Source of the DNA: Candidatus Falkowiibacteriota bacterium
GTDB taxonomy: Archaea > Iainarchaeota > Iainarchaeia > Iainarchaeales > GCA-2688035
Length of the DNA stretch: 24,154 bases
Direction: 5' to 3'
Assembly (NCBI GenBank): GCA_017610485.1
Contig: JAFCBY010000002.1
Coordinates: forward strand, 1 to 24,154
Part shown: positions 1 to 6,510 of the stretch, one piece after another
Layout: each line of letters starts with the position of its first letter
Position numbering within the stretch: position 1 is the stretch's first letter
Notes under the pieces: model-generated
What the model was told of the DNA's origin: nothing
Database searches by the model: none
The model's input: only the letters and a program-made list of their open reading frames with translations
Program-made: the position numbers and the translations under genes

Positions 1-2
1 GG

Positions 3-260
3 GATTTGTACGCAGCAATTCAGGGAGAACTCGGGATAAACGCAAATATTAGGACAGTGCCAAAGTGGCTTGCCAAAATAATGGCCTTGCTCTTGAAACT
101 CAAAGGGGAAAAAAGCATTGTGTCAGGGGAGTACATCGACAGGCTTGCAAGGGAAAGGAATTACAATACGCGAAAGATTGAGGCTCTTGGCTGGAAGGCA
201 AAGGTTGGAATGAAGGAAGCGGTGAGGAAGACTGTTGCCGACCTGAAAAGAAAAAAATGA
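3..260 (+). CDS. NAD-dependent epimerase/dehydratase (extended SDR), C-terminal part
   Basis: Only the last 85 codons are in the window; the frame is open through its left edge, so the start lies outside. The visible part resembles the substrate-binding C-terminal region of extended short-chain dehydrogenases (nucleotide-sugar epimerases/dehydratases). It has a helix followed by VPKWLAKIMALLLKL, then the usual ending where a residue run such as KIEALGWKAKVGMKEAVRKT matches the family pattern LGW-x-P-x-V-x-(L/M)-x-E-(G/A)-(L/V)-x-x-T. The Rossmann NAD site and the YxxxK catalytic motif are not visible, so the substrate cannot be named. The gene converges on the minus-strand GGGP synthase with one base between the stop codons. 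Confidence 0.6.
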   Translation, partial: DLYAAIQGELGINANIRTVPKWLAKIMALLLKLKGEKSIVSGEYIDRLARERNYNTRKIEALGWKAKVGMKEAVRKTVADLKRKK

Positions 261-261
261 T

Positions 262-1068
262 TTACTTTTTTTCCCTGGCAGCCTTTTTGACAGCGTCTGT
301 TATTGCCTTGAACTTTTTGCCCATTTCCGGGAGGTTGCCCTTGCTGGCCTCTAATGCTGTTCCAACCTGGATTATGTCTGCACCGGCCTTGATTGTTTCG
401 TAGGCATACTTGGGTGTGCGGACCCCGCCGGCCACAATTAAAGGGACTTCGAGCTGCTTGCTTGTTGCCGCAACCATTTCCTTTGGAGCCGGTGAGGGGG
501 CGCCTCCGCCTGATTCAAGAATGATTAGCTTGCTTCCCATATACTGGCCTGCGAGCGCTGTTACCGCGGCAAGGTATCCCTTATTTCTTGGGATTAGCTG
601 GGCGCGGCCCATCCAGCCAACGGCTTCGCCTGGCTCGACAATGATGTAGCTTGTTGGGATAACCTCCAAACCAAGCTGCTTTACCGGGAGAGCAGATCCA
701 ATTTGCGCCCCGGTTATCCAATAGGGGTCGTTGCTGTTAAGCATTGACATGAAGTAGAGGGCGTCAGCATGCTTTGACAAGGTATTAATGTTTCCCGGGA
801 AAATTATTCTGGGAAGGGAGGAATTTTTCCTAATCTCTTTAAGGGATTCGTTCAGGGCCTTTCCTTGCGCTCCAACGCTTCCGCCAACTGCAAAGGCGTC
901 AAGGCCGTTTTCTTCCGCAATTCTTGCTATTTCCCCGCACGTACCAGGCTCGTAGTTTGGGGGGTCGAGCTGCATAAATGTTAGGCCGCCCTTTTCCTCA
1001 ATCCCTTTAAGAATCTTTTTGTAGATTTTTCCTTCCCTCATTTTCAAAACAACCCCAGTATCCAACAT
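262..1068 (-). CDS. Geranylgeranylglyceryl phosphate synthase (GGGPS)
   Basis: This enzyme joins geranylgeranyl diphosphate to sn-glycerol-1-phosphate, the first committed step of archaeal ether lipid synthesis. The protein is a TIM barrel of 268 residues, a typical length. Visible family motifs are MQLDPPNY (residues 32-39, early phosphate/metal site), YIIVEPGEAVGWMGRA (the YxxxEPG-type substrate loop), ILESGGGAP, AGGVRT and GADIIQVGTALE (C-terminal phosphate-binding loops). The first ATG follows the upstream hydrolase stop by 12 nt. ATG at codon 10 (position 1041), which gives MREGKIYKKIL, matches the usual family N-terminus better and has GGGG upstream, so the true protein may be 259 aa. 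It is the second gene of a minus-strand pair. Confidence 0.93.
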   Translation of the reverse strand: MLDTGVVLKMREGKIYKKILKGIEEKGGLTFMQLDPPNYEPGTCGEIARIAEENGLDAFAVGGSVGAQGKALNESLKEIRKNSSLPRIIFPGNINTLSKHADALYFMSMLNSNDPYWITGAQIGSALPVKQLGLEVIPTSYIIVEPGEAVGWMGRAQLIPRNKGYLAAVTALAGQYMGSKLIILESGGGAPSPAPKEMVAATSKQLEVPLIVAGGVRTPKYAYETIKAGADIIQVGTALEASKGNLPEMGKKFKAITDAVKKAAREKK

Positions 1069-1080
1069 TGAGGTGCTAAG

Positions 1081-1752
1081 CTATAAAAAGGCGTTCGTCG
1101 AGGCCAGTTCAATGCTTATCTTTATGTGCTCGGCTATCTGTTCGCCCCCAAGCAAAATAGGCCCGTGGCCCGGCAAAAGGGCTTTTAGGGGCAATTTTTG
1201 CAGTTTTTTAAGGCTTTCAACCATTTTTTTGCTGTTCCCTCCAGGCAAATCCGTCCTGCCAAACCCGTCCGCAAAAATGCAGTCTCCGGAAAAAAGGGCT
1301 TTTTCCTTCTCCAAAAGGAAGCATACTGAGCCCTGGGTGTGTCCAGGGGTTTGAATAACCTCCAGGGAAATTCCGCCCAGGTTAATTTTTTGCCCGGCTT
1401 TGAGCATTGTTGAAACCGTTGGCAGGGCTGTTCCAGGAAAGAAGTTTGTGCAGGCAAATTCCTCGTTTTTTTCGTTAATCATTTGTGCGTCAGCCTTGTG
1501 CATTGCAACCTTTGCATTTGGAAAGAATTCGTCGCAGCCAATGTGGTCTGCGTGGCCGTGGGTGTGGAGGATTAAAAGCTGGTCCTTTTTTGAGATGGCA
1601 AGCTTTGCAAGGCCGGCAAGCAATTGCGTCTTGTTGAAGAAACTGCTTGAGTCAATCAAGGCAATTTTCTTCGTTCCCTTAAGGACAAAGCAGTTGCTGC
1701 CCTCGTCCTTTGAGATAAAGGCAAAGACATTTGGGAAAATTTGCTTGAACAT
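1081..1752 (-). CDS. Metallo-beta-lactamase fold hydrolase (glyoxalase II-like)
   Basis: A 223-aa cytoplasmic hydrolase with a complete dinuclear metal site: HTHGHADH at residues 63-70 (HxHxDH motif), H138 in TPGHT, D157 in FSGD and H196 in LPGHG. This is the glyoxalase-II/MBL layout without extra C-terminal domains. The substrate could be a thioester, a lactone or a phosphoester; nothing in the sequence decides. It lies 12 nt upstream of GGGP synthase on the same strand, so the two are probably co-transcribed, although no functional link is obvious. The start is an ATG preceded by a pyrimidine-rich tract on the coding strand; I see no clear TATA box. Confidence 0.85.
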   Translation of the reverse strand: MFKQIFPNVFAFISKDEGSNCFVLKGTKKIALIDSSSFFNKTQLLAGLAKLAISKKDQLLILHTHGHADHIGCDEFFPNAKVAMHKADAQMINEKNEEFACTNFFPGTALPTVSTMLKAGQKINLGGISLEVIQTPGHTQGSVCFLLEKEKALFSGDCIFADGFGRTDLPGGNSKKMVESLKKLQKLPLKALLPGHGPILLGGEQIAEHIKISIELASTNAFL

Positions 1753-1811
1753 TTAAGTAAGGAAGGAAGGAAAGGAAGAAAAAGGAAATTGTCTGCCGCT
1801 TGCATTTTCCA

Positions 1812-1837
1812 GGCAATGGCGAGGTAAACGCCTTGCC
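1812..1837. other. Bulged stem-loop in intergenic region
   Basis: GGCAA(T)GGCG, loop AGGTAAA, then CGCCTTGCC: nine base pairs with one bulged T and a 7-nt loop. It lies in the 198-nt gap between two divergent genes (1752 and 1951), where I see no gene. The stretch AGGCAATGGCGAGGTAAAC resembles the 3' end of the 42-nt element at 3451 (17 of 19 positions), but no TATA box precedes it here. Confidence 0.35.
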
Positions 1838-1919
1838 AAAGCAGCACATGGTGTGTTACTACTGCCACTAATTGTTACATTTTCAAGCAAGTCTAATTGG
1901 TAGCACATAAAAGGACATA

Positions 1920-1928
1920 TTTATAAAT
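1920..1928 (+). promoter_or_regulatory. TATA box of the AAA+ ATPase gene
   Basis: TTTATAAAT is centred 27 nt upstream of the ATG at 1951. That is the TATA-to-start distance expected for an archaeal leaderless transcript, and no Shine-Dalgarno sequence precedes the ATG. Confidence 0.55.
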
Positions 1929-1950
1929 AAATGGTCTTATATATACTACC

Positions 1951-3228
1951 ATGAAAAAGGATGTTTTTAAGTTTCTTGTTAAGGAATTCCACGAAACGCC
2001 ATTTATAGACGCATTAGAACGCGGCTTGGAGTTGCCTGAAACAAAAAAGACTGTGAGCTTGGTAGGTTCTAGGCGGGCTGGAAAAACATTTTATTTCTAC
2101 CAACTAATGAAACAATTAGTTGGAGTCGGGAAAACACCAAAAAATAGAGTGGTTTATATTAATTTTGAAGACGACCGGTTGCTTCCACTGTCAACCACTG
2201 ATTTAAGTGACCTTCTTGAAGCCTATTACGAGTTATATCCTTCAAATAAAGGCAAGCAGATTTATTTCTTTTTTGACGAGATACAAAACATAAAAGATTG
2301 GGAAATTTTTGTCAGAAGATTGGATGAAAAGGAAAAAGCAAAAGTCTTTGTCACTGGTTCAAGTTCAAAGCTGCTAAGTAAAGAGATAGCAACAGCCTTA
2401 AGAGGCAGGACACTAACATTTCAGTTACTGCCACTTAGCTTTAAAGAGTTTTTAAGGTTTCAAAAAATTAAATTGGAGAAAGACTTTGAATACTCTTCAG
2501 CCAGATTCAAAATAAAGAAAGCCTTTGGGGAATACCTTGAATTCGGAGGTTTTCCCGAAGTGGCACTGGAAGAACAAACTGCTTTGAAGCAAAAAATACT
2601 GAGCAACTATTTTGAAATGTTCATATACCGCGACCTTGTTGAGCGATTCTCCATAAGAAACACTACACTGTTGAAAAACCTAACCAAATTCATTATAACC
2701 AACCTCTCAAACCAGTTCAGCATAAACGCCTATTATAGGGCAGTCTCAAAAGAGATGGCTGTTGGAAAAGACACCATATTAGAGTACGTTTCATATTTGG
2801 AAGACATTAACCTGATTTATCTGCTGCCTGTTTTCAGCTACTCTGTCAAGAAACAGCAGCTGAATCCAAAAAAGGCCTTTTGCGTTGACAACGGCCTAAG
2901 AAACGCAGTTGCATTCAAGTTTTCAAAGGACGAAGGAAGGCTTGCGGAAAACACTGCATTTCTTGAACTAAAAAGGAGAGAAAAAGAAATATTTTACTGG
3001 AAAAACAAAAACGAAGTGGACTTTGTAATAAAGAACGCAGACAACTCACTTGAAGCAATAAACGTTTCCTACACAAACGAAATAAACGAACGAGAAACAA
3101 AAGGCTTGCAAGAATTCAAGAAAGAATTCAAAAAAACAAAAAAACTCACGCTAATAACAAAAGACTTGGAAAAAAAAGAAAACGGAATAAAATTCACGCC
3201 ACTTTGGAAGTGGCTGCTAACAGCATAA
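1951..3228 (+). CDS. AAA+ ATPase with DUF4143-type C-terminal region
   Basis: A 425-aa ATP-binding protein of the AAA_14/DUF4143 group. Walker A is GSRRAGKT (39-46), Walker B is IYFFFDEIQ (104-112, D109/E110), and a sensor-like strand VFVTGSSSKLL starts at 132, followed by the family signature LRGRT...LLPLSFKEFL (150-168). The C-terminal part contains FCVDNGLRNA (310-319), ENTAFLELKRR (333-343) and EVDFVI (355-360). The last two resemble the nuclease-fold end of this family, but the expected lysine after the acidic residues reads INVSY, so nuclease activity is doubtful. The family is common in archaeal accessory regions with largely unknown roles. Base composition is more AT-rich than in the flanking housekeeping genes. 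Confidence 0.85.
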   Translation: MKKDVFKFLVKEFHETPFIDALERGLELPETKKTVSLVGSRRAGKTFYFYQLMKQLVGVGKTPKNRVVYINFEDDRLLPLSTTDLSDLLEAYYELYPSNKGKQIYFFFDEIQNIKDWEIFVRRLDEKEKAKVFVTGSSSKLLSKEIATALRGRTLTFQLLPLSFKEFLRFQKIKLEKDFEYSSARFKIKKAFGEYLEFGGFPEVALEEQTALKQKILSNYFEMFIYRDLVERFSIRNTTLLKNLTKFIITNLSNQFSINAYYRAVSKEMAVGKDTILEYVSYLEDINLIYLLPVFSYSVKKQQLNPKKAFCVDNGLRNAVAFKFSKDEGRLAENTAFLELKRREKEIFYWKNKNEVDFVIKNADNSLEAINVSYTNEINERETKGLQEFKKEFKKTKKLTLITKDLEKKENGIKFTPLWKWLLTA

Positions 3229-3336
3229 AAAAAGACCGAAGCCAGGCTTGTTTCCCTCAGCGCAGGAATGAAGGATATATATGACATTGTGATAAACCGA
3301 TTGGCTGATTCTTGGGAGAAAAGGCATAAAAGATAA
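3229..3336 (+). pseudogene. Possible gene remnant in frame with the preceding ATPase
   Basis: Directly after the ATPase stop, and in the same frame, 35 codons encode a protein-like stretch (…LVSLSAGMKDIYDIVINRL…) ending at TAA 3334-3336. It does not look like a continuation of a DUF4143 protein. It could be the 3' scar of a host gene displaced when the ATPase gene arrived, or a 22-codon ORF from the internal ATG. I do not recognise it. Confidence 0.25.
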
Positions 3337-3371
3337 AATTAATAAGTCATTGAAACCATCTTTTTATTGAA

Positions 3372-3497
3372 ATGGCAAGGAAACAACGCTTTAGGCCGGT
3401 CAAACTAGGACGAGGCAAAAAAGGCCTTAAATTTTTCAAAAACCATCAATTTAAAGTATATAATCTCTATACAGCTCTACAGGCAATGATGAGGTAA
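3372..3497 (+). CDS. Small basic ORF of 41 aa overlapping a repeat element
   Basis: ATG at 3372 starts an ORF of 41 codons beginning MARKQRFRPVKLGRGKKG, very rich in Lys/Arg in its first half. A TATA-like TTAATAAG lies about 28 nt upstream. Its last 15 codons lie inside the first 42-nt repeated element (3451-3492). In the other two copies the same frame is closed by TAG, so that end is probably not under protein selection. It may be a real tiny basic protein or chance. Confidence 0.25.
   Translation: MARKQRFRPVKLGRGKKGLKFFKNHQFKVYNLYTALQAMMR
3451..3492 (+). repeat. 42-nt promoter-like repeat, copy 1
   Basis: Copy 1 of an element found three times on this strand. It contains TTAAAGTATATAATCTC (archaeal BRE/TATA-like) and ends in AGGCAATGATGA about 25 nt downstream of TATA, where transcription would start. 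It differs from copies 2 and 3 at three positions. It lies 27 nt upstream of the 3519 membrane-protein gene and is probably its promoter. Confidence 0.6.
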
Positions 3498-3518
3498 ACT
3501 ATTCAAAAGCAATAAACG

Positions 3519-3860
3519 ATGAATCTAAAACTTTTAATCAGGAATTTTCTGAAAATAACTTGGAAAAAAGTAGTTGCAATTATTTTGTTTCCTTTTGCCG
3601 CGTTTTTGACGCTCCTTTTTGGCTTTGTATTCGACGAAATCCTTGGACTGGGTTCAAATGCAATATCTGATGCACTTTATTTGCTTGCGAACTATTTTTA
3701 TCTTTTTATTTTCTTGCCTCTCACTTTTGTCGACATTGATTTTTCTTCCTCGCTTGTTTTCGGGATAGCTCTTTTACTTACAGTTGTCTGGTGGTATATT
3801 TTGTCGTGTGTGCTAATTTTTTTGTGGGAAAAAAGAATTTCAGAACTTTGGGGTGGGTAA
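3519..3860 (+). CDS. Small membrane protein of unknown function
   Basis: A 113-aa protein with a short basic N-terminus (residues 1-17) and three likely membrane segments at about 18-42, 52-72 and 78-104, the last followed by WEKRISEL on the cytoplasmic side. No family is recognised. Its stop codon directly abuts the ATG of the downstream lipoprotein, and its end (GGGTGGGTAA) could serve as that gene's ribosome-binding site, so the two are translationally linked and may act together at the membrane. The 42-nt element at 3451 is the likely promoter. Confidence 0.6.
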   Translation: MNLKLLIRNFLKITWKKVVAIILFPFAAFLTLLFGFVFDEILGLGSNAISDALYLLANYFYLFIFLPLTFVDIDFSSSLVFGIALLLTVVWWYILSCVLIFLWEKRISELWGG

Positions 3861-4562
3861 ATGAGAAAGTCATATTTGCTAGTGTTGCTTACTATGAGTG
3901 TTTTATTGCTGACTTCTGGTTGTTTAACAGGAACTGGACTTGAAAAGGCTGCCCAATGTGAGGAAATACAAGACCAATACAACAAAGATTACTGTTATTA
4001 CGATGCTGTCAGATATGGAGCCGGCGGCATAACCTGCACAAAGATATCTGACCAAAACATGCAAAACTCCTGCTATTTTACTGCCGCTAAAAAAGAGGGA
4101 AATGGAGAGTTGTGTGAAAAAATTGGTTACACAGAACTTAAAGAAGTTTGTTTTGCTGTTGTTGAAAAGAATGTGGATGCGTGTGGAAAATTAAACAATG
4201 AGTGGAAGAACAGATGCTACAACGATATTGCTCTTTCAGAGAAAGACAAATCAATCTGTGAGATGATAGCTGATGAAGAAAAGAGAGACCACTGCATCTG
4301 GGATGTTTTATTCTCATTAAATTTCTTTGGGATCAATAGGGAAGCAATCTGTGAAGAGCTGACTAATTCAAAGATAAAAGACTTGTGCTATTTTGATGCA
4401 GCCAATGCAAAGCAAAACCCGGCAATCTGTGAGAAAATAACCGAGTCAGATAAAAAATACAACTGCTTGGCAATAAACTCAAGAGACAACAACTACTGCA
4501 ACAAAATAATGGATCCAGACAGAAAACAAAACTGCCATGCTACACTACAAACTTTTGATTAA
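3861..4562 (+). CDS. Lipoprotein with eight C-x11-C repeats
   Basis: A 233-aa exported protein. Residues 1-20 form a signal peptide ending in the lipobox LTSGC, so C21 is the likely lipid-anchored residue. The rest is a regular array of eight cysteine pairs: 33/45, 59/71, 85/97, 108/119, 133/145, 164/176, 190/202 and 213/225. Seven pairs are spaced C-x11-C and one C-x10-C, with a repeat period of 23-31 residues. Typical units read like ICEMIADEEKRDHCIW: Cys, Ile three residues later, charged residues, then Cys plus an aromatic or hydrophobic residue. This suggests stacked helical hairpins, each stapled by a disulfide, on the outer face of the membrane. No enzyme motif is visible. It is immediately downstream of, and coupled to, the 3519 membrane protein. 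Confidence 0.7.
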   Translation: MRKSYLLVLLTMSVLLLTSGCLTGTGLEKAAQCEEIQDQYNKDYCYYDAVRYGAGGITCTKISDQNMQNSCYFTAAKKEGNGELCEKIGYTELKEVCFAVVEKNVDACGKLNNEWKNRCYNDIALSEKDKSICEMIADEEKRDHCIWDVLFSLNFFGINREAICEELTNSKIKDLCYFDAANAKQNPAICEKITESDKKYNCLAINSRDNNYCNKIMDPDRKQNCHATLQTFD

Positions 4563-4580
4563 CAAAGTTTAACCCCTAGA

Positions 4581-4622
4581 TTAAAGTATATAATCTCTAT
4601 ACATCTCTGTAGGCAATGATGA
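4581..4622 (+). repeat. 42-nt promoter-like repeat, copy 2
   Basis: Identical to copy 3 over all 42 nt. The predicted transcript would start near GCAATGATGA and could read a 19-codon ORF (ATG 4616) ending at TAA before the next gene. The following gene (4704) also has its own TATA-like AATTAAGTA centred about 27 nt before its ATG, so this copy may drive a separate small transcript. Confidence 0.6.
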
Positions 4623-4703
4623 AACAACTGCCTAAAAAGCTCTTTTATAAAGGCTGCAACAGCTTAACGAAATAATTAAGTAATACTTTGCCCTATTAGA
4701 TGC

Positions 4704-5138
4704 ATGGTTTCAGGTTTTTGGCATAAGCATTCAACAAAGGTTTTTGTTTCCTTGTTTATTCTGCTTAGTGCTCTGATTCTTTTTTTGGACGTAGAAGCCA
4801 CCGAGGTTTTTGGTTTCACATTTGAAGAAGAAATTTTTTTCCCCGCAATAGGAATTCTGTTTCTGGCATTCGGGCTGCTCGTTTTGAAGAAACGAGTTGC
4901 CGGCAAATCTGAGATGCTTGCTGAATGGCGTGAAATGCGCCTTGCCTCAAAATTTTTTGGTCTGCTCTCATTTTTCTTTATCGCAACAGCATTTATTTTG
5001 GCTATTTTCCAAGACCTTTCCTTGTTCAGCCTTACGCCCTTAATTGTTACAGAAGAGCGGGTTGTCGCGATTGGAATGCTTTCATCAATCCTGATTTTTA
5101 TATACATTCATTCAAAGGAAATTTTAAGAGAGGAGTAA
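4704..5138 (+). CDS. Membrane protein of unknown function, upstream of antiporter
   Basis: A 144-aa integral membrane protein with about four hydrophobic segments (residues 11-29, 42-60, 85-106 and 118-136) separated by short charged loops such as KKRVAGKSEMLAEWREMR. No family is recognised. Its stop lies 3 nt before the ATG of the CPA2 antiporter, so the two form an operon; it could be an accessory subunit or regulator of that transporter, which is an inference from position only. The start ATG fits leaderless expression from a TATA-like AATTAAGTA at about 4674-4682. Confidence 0.6.
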   Translation: MVSGFWHKHSTKVFVSLFILLSALILFLDVEATEVFGFTFEEEIFFPAIGILFLAFGLLVLKKRVAGKSEMLAEWREMRLASKFFGLLSFFFIATAFILAIFQDLSLFSLTPLIVTEERVVAIGMLSSILIFIYIHSKEILREE

Positions 5139-5141
5139 AAC

Positions 5142-6302
5142 ATGGAATCGCTTTTTTTGTTTCTCGCCATAACATTCTTTCTTACTTTCCTAATTGGAAG
5201 GCTAATAGAAAAAATACGGGTTCCATGGATTTTCGCGGCTTTGTTAATAGGTGCTTCACTTTCTTTTTTTAACCCATTTTATGCTGTTACTTCTTCTCAG
5301 GCATTTAATCTCTTGGCACAGCTTGGAATGTACTTTTTACTTTTCGTGATAGGTTTTGAAATAGACTTAACTAAGATGAAGAAAGCAAGCAAGTTTCTTT
5401 TGAAAAGCATGTTCTTCATCATTCTGCTGGAAGCCTTTTTCGGAACAATTGTTGTCCACTTTGTTTTTGGATACGAGTTATTAATTTCATTTGTTGTGGC
5501 ATTGTCCTTTGCAACAGTGGGTGAAGCAGTCTTAATTCCCATTTTGCACGAGTTCAAAATAGTGAACACAAGATTAGGGCAAAGCATTATCGGCATAGGC
5601 CTCTTGGATGACATAATAGAAATCCTCCTTTTAATAGGTGTAATATTCTTGATAGGTTCGGGTGCCCACACCCACGCCAGCATTGGCTTGACGATAGTTG
5701 CACTCTTTCTTTTATTCGGCCTAGCATTTGGATTAACTAAGCTTGGAAAAACAGGCAAAAGGTTCAGCTTCCTGGACATTGACGTCTTGTTTCTTTTTGT
5801 CCTCTTCATTTTCTTCCTGTTTTTGGGGATAGGGGAATACGCATACGCCAGCCCAGTTGCTGCTTTGCTCGCGGGAATCGCCCTGAAAACATTTATCCCG
5901 GAAAAAAGACTGAAAAAAATAGAATCAGAAGTCAAAACAATGTGCTACGGTTTCTTCGCCCCAATATTCTTTCTGTGGGTTGGCCTATCAATGGACATTA
6001 ATTATCTTTTCGCCTTCCCCCTCCTCGTACTCTTGGTTGTTGTTGTATCCAAAGGCGCCAAGCTTCTTGGCAGCTATATTGCCGCAAGAACAGAGCTCGG
6101 CTCAAAACAATCTATCCTGCTCGGCATCGGCTTATCAGTAAGGTTCAGCACAAGCATCATCATCGTGAAAATCCTGTTGGAAAACAACTTAATAGGCATA
6201 GACTTATACTCTGTCATAATAGCCTCCAGCATAATCTTCAAGTTCCTTGTTCCAGTCCTATTTTCCAACTTGCTTGTAAGATGGAAAGTTGTTCCCACCT
6301 AA
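5142..6302 (+). CDS. CPA2-family cation/proton antiporter (Kef/NapA-like)
   Basis: A 386-aa polytopic protein with about 12 membrane spans. The paired aspartates in GIGLLDDIIEI (D156, D157) match the ion-binding Asp-Asp of electrogenic CPA2 exchangers. Other hallmarks are LGMYFLLFVIGFEIDL (61-76), LSFATVGEAVLIPIL (121-135) in the unwound-helix region, and a C-terminal GIGLSVRFSTSII segment. There is no TrkA-N/RCK domain, so it is a bare transporter core exchanging Na+ or K+ for H+. It follows the 4704 membrane protein after 3 nt. Confidence 0.88.
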   Translation: MESLFLFLAITFFLTFLIGRLIEKIRVPWIFAALLIGASLSFFNPFYAVTSSQAFNLLAQLGMYFLLFVIGFEIDLTKMKKASKFLLKSMFFIILLEAFFGTIVVHFVFGYELLISFVVALSFATVGEAVLIPILHEFKIVNTRLGQSIIGIGLLDDIIEILLLIGVIFLIGSGAHTHASIGLTIVALFLLFGLAFGLTKLGKTGKRFSFLDIDVLFLFVLFIFFLFLGIGEYAYASPVAALLAGIALKTFIPEKRLKKIESEVKTMCYGFFAPIFFLWVGLSMDINYLFAFPLLVLLVVVVSKGAKLLGSYIAARTELGSKQSILLGIGLSVRFSTSIIIVKILLENNLIGIDLYSVIIASSIIFKFLVPVLFSNLLVRWKVVPT

Positions 6303-6366
6303 ACCCAAGTAATCACCACAACCACGGAATATGTAGCAATAGCAAGAACTTCTTCAATCAATAACA

Positions 6367-6408
6367 TTAAAGTATATAATCTCTATACATCTCTGTAGGC
6401 AATGATGA
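6367..6408 (+). repeat. 42-nt promoter-like repeat, copy 3
   Basis: Identical to copy 2. It lies upstream of the RPA gene in a 208-nt gap that holds nothing else I can name. ATGATGA at its 3' end is followed by 12 nt and CTGA, a spacing like the C and D' boxes of an archaeal C/D sRNA, but no C'/D pair follows. A short ORF from the same ATG runs 17 codons. Confidence 0.6.
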
Positions 6409-6510
6409 GGTTAACACCTGCTGAGCCGGCCACACAGCACTTAACTTCTACATAACCGTGTTGTGTTCCTGCTTAAAACCTTTTCTTTGGAGAATTATTT
6501 GGGGTTTCTT

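Noticed and set aside
1811..1829. A fourth copy of the 42-nt element near 1811.
   Set aside because: Only the last 19 nt match (17 of 19) and the TATA part is absent; recorded as a hairpin instead.
3451..6408. The three 42-nt repeats considered as a CRISPR array.
   Set aside because: The copies are 1.1-1.8 kb apart with genes between them, so there is no spacer architecture.
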